A stretch of 13,358 bases of DNA from an uncultured bacterium. GTDB lineage: Bacteria; Verrucomicrobiota; Kiritimatiellia; UBA8416; CALETX01. The notes under the pieces were generated by a model. The model saw only the letters and a program-made list of their open reading frames with translations, ran no database searches and was not told the origin of the DNA. The position numbers and the translations under genes were made by a program. The DNA lies in NCBI GenBank assembly GCA_937920455.1, contig CALETX010000053.1, positions 1 through 13,358 of the forward strand, given 5' to 3'. Shown here piece after piece: positions 5,929 through 13,358 of this stretch; position 1 is the first letter of the stretch; each line of letters starts with the position of its first letter.

Positions 5929-7256
5929 AGAAGAACACGCTTATTACTCTTATTGTCGTGGCAGTTGTGGTCATAGGACTGGCGGTGTGGACATCGCCCG
6001 CAAAACGGAATACCGCTCAAAGCCAGGTTGGGAAACTGATTTTCAAGGATATTGCGCTCAACGATATAGAGGCCGTGACGATCCAGTCGGCTTCTTCCAC
6101 GGCCACGCTCGCAAAAGTGAGCGACTCATGGGTTGCGCCGGACAAATATTCATATCCGGCGGATTTCGGAAAGATACGGGACTCGCTTGTTAAAATTTCG
6201 GAGTTGAAGATCGGCCAGGTGGTGTTGCTTGATGAGAAGCAGAAAAGCAAACTCAAGCTTTCGCCGCCTGGTTCCAGCACGCCGACCGACCGAGCGGGCA
6301 CGCTGGTCACTCTCTCAGGGAGCGGCAACAGGGAGATAGCATCGCTGCTGCTTGGCGAAACCCGTGAGCGAAAGCCAACGCCGCGGTCTGATTTCCCTTA
6401 CGGCGGCGGATATCCGGACGGCAGGTACGTGTCTCCTGACAAAGGCAAGACGGTGTACCTTGTGTCGGATACCCTTTCCGATATTACCCCTCAAATCAGG
6501 GACTGGTTGGAAACGGAGATTCTTAACGTAAGCGGATCGGACGTTCAGTCCATCTCTATCAGGCATCCAGACAAGCCGGAACTGAGACTTTCCAGAGCAA
6601 CCGAAGGCAGCAGCCTTGCGGTTGAAGGTCTCGCCCCGGATGAGGAAACCGACACAACAAAACTTTACAGCCTGGAATCGGCCCTGTCCTATCTCCGGTT
6701 CGCGGACATAGCTGACCCTTCACTCCCAGACTCGGAAACAGGCCTGGACAAGCCCACCGTTTTTGAAGCGACTACGAAAAAAGGTCAGGTGTTCATGGCT
6801 CGCGTCGGAGCGTCACCCACAAACAGGACTGAGCGGTATGTGAGATTTGATGTGGCTCTCAAGCCTGCTGACACGAATGTCGTTGCCGCATCGGACACAA
6901 ATGAGGTCGCCAAAGCCGCCGAGGAACGCAGAAGGTTAGAGGAGGAGACAACCAGTCTGCGCTCAAAGCTGACTCCTTGGATTTTCCTTGTGGAATCCTA
7001 CAAGACCGACGCGATGATGACCCAGCGTGATGCCGTTGTGAAGAAAAAGGAGCCTTCCAAGAAGGAGGAAAACACGGACGGCAAAGCCGAAGAATCATCG
7101 TCCGAACACCCGACTCAACAGAAAGAAGACAAAGAGGCGGCCGACTCCGGCCAGCCAAAGGAGAATGCTGAGACAACTCAGTCGGCGCAGGAGGGAAGAA
7201 CACCGGCTGAAGTCGGGAAAACGGATCAGCCCTCTGAACAGAATCCGCCACAGTAG
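5925..7256 (+). CDS. DUF4340 domain-containing membrane-anchored protein with charged C-terminal tail
   Basis: The protein has 443 residues. One N-terminal TM helix (about 5-24) follows a KK start, so the bulk should be extracytoplasmic. Residues about 35-360 match the DUF4340 pattern: an early FKDIALNDIEAVTI strand pair, a SDSWVAPDKYSYPAD turn, a LLLGE motif near 141-145 and repeats ending in LTPWIFLVESYK (349-360). The family typically follows GldG in ABC operons, as here. An Arg/Glu-rich probable helix lies at about 325-347. Residues about 371-443 form a low-complexity tail rich in Lys, Glu, Gln, Ser and Pro, probably disordered, beyond the usual end of the domain. SD AGGAGGG lies upstream and the start overlaps the gldG stop. 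The molecular role of DUF4340 is unknown. Confidence 0.88.
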   Translation: MKKNTLITLIVVAVVVIGLAVWTSPAKRNTAQSQVGKLIFKDIALNDIEAVTIQSASSTATLAKVSDSWVAPDKYSYPADFGKIRDSLVKISELKIGQVVLLDEKQKSKLKLSPPGSSTPTDRAGTLVTLSGSGNREIASLLLGETRERKPTPRSDFPYGGGYPDGRYVSPDKGKTVYLVSDTLSDITPQIRDWLETEILNVSGSDVQSISIRHPDKPELRLSRATEGSSLAVEGLAPDEETDTTKLYSLESALSYLRFADIADPSLPDSETGLDKPTVFEATTKKGQVFMARVGASPTNRTERYVRFDVALKPADTNVVAASDTNEVAKAAEERRRLEEETTSLRSKLTPWIFLVESYKTDAMMTQRDAVVKKKEPSKKEENTDGKAEESSSEHPTQQKEDKEAADSGQPKENAETTQSAQEGRTPAEVGKTDQPSEQNPPQ

Positions 7257-7373
7257 TTGAACGGGCATGCTCCAGCCGCCGGGGCGGTGAGAGCCTGGCA
7301 ACAGGTTTGAAAGCCTTATGATGTATGAGGGGGGACATGGGGCGTCTCTTAACTGGGAAAGGATGGCAGCAAA
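7257..7373. other. Short gap between the Gld-like and MoxR/Bat modules
   Basis: These 117 bases contain small GC-rich hairpins (around 7278-7291 and 7293-7306) without a T-run, so no factor-independent terminator is evident. AAGGA near 7358-7362 is the likely SD of the following gene. No convincing promoter was seen, which leaves open transcription from upstream. Confidence 0.5.
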
Positions 7374-8360
7374 ATGAACCATGACATGCCAGCCGCAACC
7401 GAACGGGTCCGGAAGATCGGAACTTTGATTGAATCGGTCCGTCAGGAGGTGAGCAAGGTGATCGTGGGCCAGGAGAAACTCCTGGACAGAATGCTGATCG
7501 CCCTCATCACAGGCGGGCATATTCTTGTGGAAGGAGTTCCGGGGTTGGCCAAGACGACAGCTATCAAGACTCTAGCCAGGACGCTGGGACTGAAGTTCGG
7601 CCGAATCTCTTTCACGCCTGACCTGTTGCCCGCCGATGTGATCGGCACGATGATTTACAACCCTAAAGACGGATCTTTTGCTCCACGCAAGGGTCCTGTT
7701 TTCGCCAATCTCCTCCTCGCTGATGAAATCAACCGGGCTCCGGCCAAGGTACAGTCCGCCCTTCTTGAAGCGATGCAGGAACACCAGGTGACGATCGGCG
7801 AGGCGACTTATCCTTTGCCGGAGCCATTCATGGTCATGGCAACGCAAAATCCGATCGAGCAGGAAGGCACTTATCCGCTGCCGGAAGCGCAGATTGACCG
7901 CTTCATGCTGAAGTGCCGTGTTTACCACCCAGGCAAGGATGACGAGCGTCGAATCATGAACAGGTTCACACGAAAAACCGAAATCACCGTCTCGCAACAA
8001 CTCTCAGCCCATGACCTTGCTGAAATGAGGGACGTGTTGGATCAGATCTATTGCGACGAAAAGGTTGCCGACTACATCCTCGATATCGTTTTTGCGACCC
8101 GCTCGCCCAAAGATTACAAACTGGATATTGAGCACCAGATAGAATACGGAGCTTCTCCGCGGGCGTCTCTTTATCTCAACCTTGCGGCGCGGGCTAACGC
8201 TATGCTTCACGGCCGGGCCTACGCTACGCCTCAAGACGTTAAAGAAATCGCCCACGATGTGCTCAGACATCGCATAATCGTTACCTACGAAGCCGAGGCA
8301 GAGGAGGTCACAAGCGACGACATCGTATCCAGGATACTGCGCGAAATTCCAGTCCCATGA
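7374..8360 (+). CDS. moxR: MoxR family AAA+ ATPase
   Basis: The protein has 328 residues and no TM, so it should be cytosolic. The AAA+ core has Walker A GVPGLAKT (54-61; Ala before Lys is normal for MoxR) and Walker B LLLADEIN (113-120), with Asp117 and Glu118. It is followed by RAPAKVQSALLEAMQE. Sensor 1 is ATQNPIEQEGTYPLPEAQ (156-173), the hallmark MoxR segment. Sensor 2 is in GASPRASL, with Arg263, and a C-terminal lid domain completes the fold at the usual length. MoxR proteins act as chaperone-like ATPases that mature or activate partners carrying VWA domains, and three VWA-type genes follow directly. Alternative ATG at codon 5 would remove only four residues. Confidence 0.96.
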   Translation: MNHDMPAATERVRKIGTLIESVRQEVSKVIVGQEKLLDRMLIALITGGHILVEGVPGLAKTTAIKTLARTLGLKFGRISFTPDLLPADVIGTMIYNPKDGSFAPRKGPVFANLLLADEINRAPAKVQSALLEAMQEHQVTIGEATYPLPEPFMVMATQNPIEQEGTYPLPEAQIDRFMLKCRVYHPGKDDERRIMNRFTRKTEITVSQQLSAHDLAEMRDVLDQIYCDEKVADYILDIVFATRSPKDYKLDIEHQIEYGASPRASLYLNLAARANAMLHGRAYATPQDVKEIAHDVLRHRIIVTYEAEAEEVTSDDIVSRILREIPVP

Positions 8361-8399
8361 TCGAACGCCGCAAGACAACAGGAAGGAGCCGGTCCGGAC

Positions 8400-9290
8400 A
8401 TGGCTATAGACACCAGGGAGCTCATGAAGCAGGTCAGGACCATCCGCGTCGTGACCGGCAAACTGGTGGAGGAACATTTATCCGGCGAATACCATTCGGT
8501 CTTCAAGGGCCAGGGCATCGAGTTCGACGAAGTCCGCGAATATCAGCCTGGCGACGACATCAGGGCCATTGACTGGAATGTGACGGCCCGCATGGGCCAT
8601 CCGTTCATCAAGCGTTATTGCGAGGAACGGGAACTCACCATCATGTTTCTTGTGGACGTTTCGGGTTCCCAGGGATTCGGATCCAGGGACCGCTCCAAGG
8701 CCGAGGTTGCTGCGGAATTTACATGCCTTATTGCTCTGTCTGCTATACGGAACCAGGACAAGGTGGGTCTGGTACTCTTCAGCGACCGTGTGGAGAAATT
8801 CCTTCCCCCCCGCAAGGGCCGCACAGCGGTTATGAGACTCGTCAGAGAGGTGCTCGCCGCACAGGACACCAGGAGGCGCACTGACATCTGTGGCGCTCTG
8901 CGTTTTCTCAACAATGTACAGAACCACAAAGCTGTGGTGTTTCTTGTTTCCGATTTTCTCGATGGCGATTTTGTGCGGGACCTGCGCGTCACAGCTCGGA
9001 AACACGACGTTATAGCCTGTCCCGTAGCCGACCCGCGCGAGATGGAGATTCCGGACGTGGGGCTAATCGAAGTCGAAGACCCGGAGACCGGCGAGTTGGT
9101 CGTGCTCGATACTTCCTCGGAGCGGTTCCGTAGCGACTTCAGCGCGGAAATGTCGCGCAGACAAGAGGAATTGATGGAAATATTCAGGAAGCTGAAGGTG
9201 GACGTCCTGAGTCTGCGAACCGACAAACCTTTCGTGAACGATGTACGCCAGCTTTTCCATAGAAGGCAGGCCAGAGCGAGAAGAACGTGA
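8400..9290 (+). CDS. DUF58 domain-containing protein (VWA-like partner of MoxR)
   Basis: The protein has 296 residues and no TM or signal peptide, so it should be soluble. The DUF58 signature runs through residues 36-64: KGQGIEFDEVREYQPGDD, then RAIDWN and TAR. A VWA-like fold follows with an intact metal-site motif D86-V-S88-G-S90 and a second acidic strand end, VSDFLD. The protein sits between MoxR and the Bat genes, the usual place for DUF58 proteins, which are thought to be MoxR clients or adaptors. SD AAGGAG is about 12 bases before ATG. Its stop TGA overlaps a GTG that could begin the next gene, indicating coupling. The biochemical role is not established. Confidence 0.93.
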   Translation: MAIDTRELMKQVRTIRVVTGKLVEEHLSGEYHSVFKGQGIEFDEVREYQPGDDIRAIDWNVTARMGHPFIKRYCEERELTIMFLVDVSGSQGFGSRDRSKAEVAAEFTCLIALSAIRNQDKVGLVLFSDRVEKFLPPRKGRTAVMRLVREVLAAQDTRRRTDICGALRFLNNVQNHKAVVFLVSDFLDGDFVRDLRVTARKHDVIACPVADPREMEIPDVGLIEVEDPETGELVVLDTSSERFRSDFSAEMSRRQEELMEIFRKLKVDVLSLRTDKPFVNDVRQLFHRRQARARRT

Positions 9291-9349
9291 CAAGACAAAT
9301 GATCTGGAACAAAAGAGGATTTCATGACAGCGCGCCTTGCAGGACAAGC

Positions 9350-10345
9350 ATGCCCGCCATGCCGTATGTGGTGCTGAGGGCGTTTCTATGCGCCGTTCTT
9401 CTTTCGCACGCCTCATGCCGAGGGAAAAAAGCCGGCGAAACAGCGTCCGAGTCGCCGCGCATAGAGGAAATGTCGCGGGATGGCGTGAAGATCACGATGA
9501 CCTTTGATCCGCCGCGCGTTCACCTCGAGCGGGACATGCTGGTGTCGCTGAAGATAACCGCGCCGACCGCAGTGGATGTGCAGATGCCCTCCCTGTCAGA
9601 CCGCCTGACCGGTTTTCAGATTGCCGGCGTAATGGATGGGGAAAGAACGCCAACAGAGGACTCCACCGTTCATGAGCGTCGTATCCTGCTGACACCTCTT
9701 GTTTCCGATGAGTACCGCGTTGCGCCGCTGCCGATAATCTACACTGACCACCGGCGCACTCCGCCGGCGTCAGGATGGTTTCCCACAAAACCGGTGGTGC
9801 TTGATCCTGCTCCGGCTGCCGGAAAGCATCCATCCGACATCTTAGAAACGCTCTCGCCGATCTGGATTCGCCCATCCTCGCGAACCATTGGTTGCTATTT
9901 CGTCCTGCTTGTGGTGGCAGCTATTGCCGCCTGGGGCGCATGGAAATTGATGCTAAAGATCCGCCGCGCCATTAGGCTTCGCAAGATGTCCCCAAAGGCG
10001 CGGGCTCTTTTCGAATTGGATGAACTTCTCGCCGAAAAACTCGTCGAAAAAGGCAAAGTAAAAGATTTCTACCTAAGGCTTACACTCATTGTGCGTATGT
10101 ACATCGAACGTGCTCATGGGATCAGAGCGCCAGAACAGACCACCGAGGAATTCCTGTCAGCGGCAAGCAAGGACTCACGTTTCAGCAAAGAGGTCTTGTC
10201 GCTGCTGAAGGCTTTTCTTGAGGCGGCTGATTTGGTCAAATTTGCCGCTCACCGGCCGGATCCGGAGGCAATTGCCAATTCCATCGCGACGGCCAGAAAC
10301 TACATACAATCGGACTCGGCGGAACGTCCGCAGGGAGGGCCATGA
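9350..10345 (+). CDS. Short BatD-like / DUF4381-like membrane protein
   Basis: From ATG 9350 the protein has 331 residues. AGGA at 9341-9344 gives good SD spacing, and this start exposes a signal-peptide-like N-terminus (about 1-23) ending LLSHASC. The C could be lipidated, but the -3 residue is His, so the lipobox is poor. Other in-frame starts are GTG 9287 (overlapping the DUF58 stop as GTGA), ATG 9299 and ATG 9359. Residues about 30-150 form one beta-rich extracytoplasmic domain opening with MTFDPPRVHLERDMLVSL, as in BatD. A TM helix lies at about 180-202. A cytosolic helical region of about 125 residues, with a YIERAHGIRAPEQTTEEFL segment, follows, as in DUF4381 or BatD tails. Full-length BatD is usually much longer with several such domains. 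The family call rests on layout and neighbours and is moderate. Confidence 0.7.
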   Translation: MPAMPYVVLRAFLCAVLLSHASCRGKKAGETASESPRIEEMSRDGVKITMTFDPPRVHLERDMLVSLKITAPTAVDVQMPSLSDRLTGFQIAGVMDGERTPTEDSTVHERRILLTPLVSDEYRVAPLPIIYTDHRRTPPASGWFPTKPVVLDPAPAAGKHPSDILETLSPIWIRPSSRTIGCYFVLLVVAAIAAWGAWKLMLKIRRAIRLRKMSPKARALFELDELLAEKLVEKGKVKDFYLRLTLIVRMYIERAHGIRAPEQTTEEFLSAASKDSRFSKEVLSLLKAFLEAADLVKFAAHRPDPEAIANSIATARNYIQSDSAERPQGGP

Positions 10346-10348
10346 GAC

Positions 10349-11377
10349 ATGTTCAGGTTTGCCACTCCAGCCGCGTTTGGGCTTTTCCTGCCACTCGCTT
10401 TTGCGGTTTGGCGAGTGTACAGGAGGCGGCCGACTCGGGCACTGATGTATTCCATGGCTTCCCGCATTTCCGGACGTCCAACTTTGCGCTCGAAACTGGT
10501 CCACGTGTGTCCTGCCCTTGCCGTTGCCGGCACGGCTCTTTCAATAGTTGCGTTGGCCAGACCCCAGACATTCCTCTCTCGCGTTCGGAGGACAGCGGAT
10601 GCTATTGCCATTCAGATGGTAGTTGACATCTCAGGCTCCATGGAAGCGCTGGATATGTCCGAAAAAACAGCGGCAGGCTGGAAACTCCGGACTCGTCTCG
10701 ACGCCGTGAAGGAAGCTTTCGCACGGTTTGTGGAAAAAAGACCTGACGACCTCATCGGCCTTGTGGCGTTCGGCGGCTTTGCCACCACAAGATGTCCGCT
10801 GACGACTGATCACTCGGCTCTCATGCACATTCTCAAAGGCCTGGAAGTGCCGGCCACCGGCCCGCATTCGACTCAGGAAGAAACCCTGACCGCAATCGGA
10901 GATGCGCTCGCCACCGCGTGCGCCAGACTGGAAAAGGCGGACTTGAAGTCCAAGATCATCGTGCTGCTGAGCGATGGCGTATCCAACACGGGAATCGTAA
11001 AGCCCGAGGAGGCAACTCAGCTTGCGAAGAGCATGAAAATCAAGGTCTATACAATAGGAGTCGGATCTTCAGGAGAGGCCCCTTTCAAAGTCCGCGATGT
11101 CCTCGGCAACGAGGTGATACGGCGATTTATCGTGGAGATGGATGAGAATCTGCTCAGACACATCGCTTCGGAAACAGGCGGTCGCTATTTCAATGTCAGA
11201 GATCCCCATGGGCTTGAACAGGCACTCGCAGACATTGACCGTCTTGAGAAAACGCGAGTGAGCGAGGACGTTTTCAACAGGTATGACGAATGGTTTCAGA
11301 TGCTTCTGGCGCCGGGTTTGGCCCTTGCCGTTCTCGGCACGGCGGCATCAATGGCCATCGCCAGACGCCTGACATGA
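10349..11377 (+). CDS. batA: BatA-type von Willebrand factor A membrane protein
   Basis: The protein has 342 residues. N-terminal FRFATPAAF is typical of BatA/BatB. TM1 lies at about 8-22 and TM2 at about 55-71, joined by a strongly basic loop that should be cytosolic. This places the VWA domain (about 85-290) on the periplasmic side by the positive-inside rule. The metal-ion site is intact: D93-I-S95-G-S97-M, a Thr near 181 in TLTAIGDAL, and Asp209 in LLSDG. A C-terminal TM helix (about 318-338) follows. SD GGGAGGG is at 10333-10339. It lies three bases after the BatD-like gene. Bat proteins were named for aerotolerance in Bacteroides, but their general role appears to be envelope protein maturation with MoxR. 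Confidence 0.92.
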   Translation: MFRFATPAAFGLFLPLAFAVWRVYRRRPTRALMYSMASRISGRPTLRSKLVHVCPALAVAGTALSIVALARPQTFLSRVRRTADAIAIQMVVDISGSMEALDMSEKTAAGWKLRTRLDAVKEAFARFVEKRPDDLIGLVAFGGFATTRCPLTTDHSALMHILKGLEVPATGPHSTQEETLTAIGDALATACARLEKADLKSKIIVLLSDGVSNTGIVKPEEATQLAKSMKIKVYTIGVGSSGEAPFKVRDVLGNEVIRRFIVEMDENLLRHIASETGGRYFNVRDPHGLEQALADIDRLEKTRVSEDVFNRYDEWFQMLLAPGLALAVLGTAASMAIARRLT

Positions 11378-11409
11378 GATTTCGAGCCGTGAATGTCGCG
11401 GCCCAGGAC

Positions 11410-11415
11410 AGGAGG
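11410..11415 (+). promoter_or_regulatory. Ribosome binding site for the BatB-BatC fusion
   Basis: AGGAGG lies 11 bases before ATG 11427 in the 49-base gap after batA. It supports this start, which also gives the conserved FRFATPAVL beginning shared with BatA. Confidence 0.75.
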
Positions 11416-11426
11416 TTGAAAGTGGC

Positions 11427-13358
11427 ATGACTGGCTTCCGCTTTGCGACGCCGGCGGTTCTTTATCTGCTGTGGCTCGTCCCCGTCGTCGGAGCGTGGTG
11501 GTTTCTGATCTTGCTCAGAAAAGAGCAAAGTTTGTCGCGATTTGTTTCGCCGAAGATGCTGGAAAGGCTTAACCCGGAATCCACTCTCAGGCGCGACGCG
11601 GCCCAGGCGGTGATTTTTCTCGTGGCTTTTTTTCTCATGATCGGCGCGGCGGCCCGCCCTCAATGGGGAACACGCGAGGAAATAGTGCTCAAGAAATCGC
11701 GGGACTTAGTCATTGCGCTCGATGTATCTCGCTCCATGCTTGCCGCCGACGTACACCCCAATCGCCTTGAGCGAGCAAAGGCGGATATTCTTGATCTTAT
11801 ACGCGAACTGAGCGGCGATCGCATAGCCCTTCTTGCATTCAGAAAAACCGGCGTCTTGCTCTGCCCCCTCACAACAGACCACGGATTCGTCAGGCAGACT
11901 CTCGACATGATTTCGACTGAATCAGCTCCTCGCGGGGAGACCGACCTCGGCGATGCCATACGCAAGGCTATTGCGGCCTTTGAGCCAGGAGAGGGCAGTC
12001 ACAGGGCAATCATCCTGATTTCTGACGGGGAGGACCTTGCCGGCCATGCGCTGGATGCCGCGGAAGAGGCCGGTAAAGCCGGCATCCCCATATTCACGAT
12101 TGGAATCGGGAGCCGCGCCGGAAGCAAGATACCGGATTCGACACATGGATCCGGAAAGTTCCTTCGCCACGGCGGAGAGGACGTCCTTACGAAACTCAAC
12201 GACAGTGTGCTGTATGCCATAGCCGAAAAAAGCGGGGGAGCTTATGTGCCATTGGAAACCGCCGGCCTCACAACGGTCACGCTCGGTACGCTGTACCGCG
12301 ACCACCTCAGACGCGTTGCGGCAAGGGAGACTGCTGAAAGTCTGCAGCGCCGCTACATTGAGCGCTACCAGATATTCCTTTTTCCAGGGGTTCTTTTGAT
12401 GCTTATAGGCCTGTGTATGAGCCGCGGCCGACCCACTTCCATCAAACAGGACAGCCCTGACGGAAAACGACCGCCATTCGCTCCCAATAGAGATGTTGGC
12501 GACATGCAGATTCGTCCGACAGTCAGGCCAGTCACGGTTGTCCTTGTCTGCGCCTTGATCAGTTGGATTGGATCTGTCTGGCCGGACACATTGGCGCAGA
12601 GTTCCAATATTGAGCCGCGGCGCCACACCGTCTCTCCTCCTGCTCAGCAGTCGGCGTCAGACACCGTAAAGGCTCTTTCCTCTGGTGTGGCAAAAACCGC
12701 GCCTTCCGGCCATGAAGCGGCGCGGGCAGCTCAAAAGCTCTATCGTGCAGGGCAGTACGAAGAAGCCGCCCGTTTATACATTGATGCCGCCAAGGGAATG
12801 TCGCCGGCGTACTCGCGGGATTTCAGGCACAATGCGGCTGTTTCCTTATACCGGGCCGGACGCTACAAGGAAGCTGCTGACATAATGCGAGCGCTGGCTT
12901 TGGAGGATTCCACCAACGCTCGATTTTACGAAGGACTCGGCGAAGCCTTGTTCCGCGCCGCCGCCCGTCCGCAGGGAACCAACGAGGCGCAGAGGCTTTC
13001 GGAGAAGGCGACCCATCTGAGGGCGGCGGGCGAAGCCTTCAGACAGGCCCTCCGCGCGGCCGGCGGTTCCGACAAAACGGCTCAACGCAATCTCTCCGCC
13101 GCGCTCGCAAGACTTCCAGACGCCGAGCGAGAAGCGCGCCAGGCTGAGCTTCTTGCCAGATACGAGAGCGCGTCCGCGCCACAAATTGCGGATCAGATGC
13201 TGACGTACCAGCGTGATATCGTCCGCGACGCGGCTCTGGCGCTGACCAATGATTCGCCCTCATTCATAGATCTCATGGAAAAGCTGGCCGAGCGGCAGGC
13301 GGCAAACGCCGATTTATGGATCCCGCTCAAGAGCAAGCTCCTGCAGGCGCTTGCTGCC
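11427..13358 (+). CDS. batB: BatB-BatC fusion: VWA domain protein with C-terminal TPR region (cut by window edge)
   Basis: The frame is open for 644 codons to the last base. TM1 lies at about 10-28 and TM2 at about 57-73, with a basic loop between. A VWA domain spans about 90-300 with an intact metal site: D99-V-S101-R-S103-M, Thr172 in ETDLGDAI, and Asp200 in ISDGED. TM3 is at about 316-333 and a basic loop follows. TM4 at about 369-385 resembles a signal peptide ending TLAQ. A Ser/Pro/Ala-rich linker leads to TPR-like helices from about 430, where KLYRAGQYEEAARLY and SLYRAGRYKEAADIM are two clear repeats. The basic loops place both VWA and TPR parts in the periplasm (inference). The layout equals a BatB joined to a BatC. 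The last about 100 residues (from about 545) are helical and charged, family unclear, and the protein continues past the window. Confidence 0.9.
   Translation, partial: MTGFRFATPAVLYLLWLVPVVGAWWFLILLRKEQSLSRFVSPKMLERLNPESTLRRDAAQAVIFLVAFFLMIGAAARPQWGTREEIVLKKSRDLVIALDVSRSMLAADVHPNRLERAKADILDLIRELSGDRIALLAFRKTGVLLCPLTTDHGFVRQTLDMISTESAPRGETDLGDAIRKAIAAFEPGEGSHRAIILISDGEDLAGHALDAAEEAGKAGIPIFTIGIGSRAGSKIPDSTHGSGKFLRHGGEDVLTKLNDSVLYAIAEKSGGAYVPLETAGLTTVTLGTLYRDHLRRVAARETAESLQRRYIERYQIFLFPGVLLMLIGLCMSRGRPTSIKQDSPDGKRPPFAPNRDVGDMQIRPTVRPVTVVLVCALISWIGSVWPDTLAQSSNIEPRRHTVSPPAQQSASDTVKALSSGVAKTAPSGHEAARAAQKLYRAGQYEEAARLYIDAAKGMSPAYSRDFRHNAAVSLYRAGRYKEAADIMRALALEDSTNARFYEGLGEALFRAAARPQGTNEAQRLSEKATHLRAAGEAFRQALRAAGGSDKTAQRNLSAALARLPDAEREARQAELLARYESASAPQIADQMLTYQRDIVRDAALALTNDSPSFIDLMEKLAERQAANADLWIPLKSKLLQALAA

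Noticed and set aside
7318..7377. Possible 19-codon leader peptide whose TGA overlaps the moxR ATG
   Set aside because: The overlap looks like coupling, but there is no good ribosome binding site and no attenuator-like structure, so chance is likely.
8615..9325. Minus-strand open frame of 236 codons
   Set aside because: It is antisense to the DUF58 gene. Its Ser/Arg-rich composition is typical of a shadow frame.
11922..12626. Minus-strand open frame of 234 codons
   Set aside because: It is antisense to the BatB part of the fusion, whose VWA motifs and TM helices leave no doubt about the coding strand.

Overview
The window looks like chromosomal DNA from a Gram-negative-type bacterium. It has a moderately high GC content, strong Shine-Dalgarno sites and tightly packed, overlapping genes. 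The combination of GldA/GldF/GldG-type ABC genes, a DUF4340 protein, MoxR, DUF58 and Bat-type von Willebrand factor A (VWA) proteins in one row suggests the PVC group (Verrucomicrobiota, Kiritimatiellota or Lentisphaerota), with Bacteroidota-like phyla as an alternative. This taxonomic guess rests on gene content only. No transposase, phage gene, tRNA, rRNA or CRISPR array is visible.

Layout. Bases 1-1262 (minus strand) hold a two-transmembrane sensor histidine kinase whose last residues run off the left edge. Bases 1263-1574 are a divergent regulatory region with a perfect 15-bp palindrome, a 7-bp-arm inverted repeat and a consensus sigma-54 promoter. The promoter points at 1575-2330, a membrane-anchored small heat shock (alpha-crystallin domain) protein. 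After a 164-base gap, bases 2495-13358 form one long same-strand run with gaps of at most 117 bases and several overlaps. In order it encodes an ABC ATPase, a GldF-type permease, a GldG-family auxiliary protein, a DUF4340 protein, a MoxR AAA+ ATPase, a DUF58 protein, a short BatD-like/DUF4381-like protein, a BatA-type VWA protein and a BatB-BatC fusion (VWA plus TPR) cut by the right edge.

How the genes may work together. The ABC ATPase and permease with GldG and DUF4340 form the known Gld-like export or envelope cassette. MoxR, DUF58 and the BatA/B/C/D-like proteins form the known MoxR/Bat 'aerotolerance' envelope chaperone cassette. Here both sit in one apparent transcription unit, preceded by a membrane-tethered small heat shock protein with a sigma-54 promoter and a divergent NtrB/AtoS-like kinase. 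My inference is a sigma-54/two-component-controlled envelope-protein quality-control locus. The sequence directly shows gene order, the promoter motif and the domains. The functional link between the two halves is not proven.

Two major coding regions run off the window edges and are easily missed: the histidine kinase (left, minus strand) and the BatB-BatC fusion (right, plus strand). Both were translated by hand and are open throughout.
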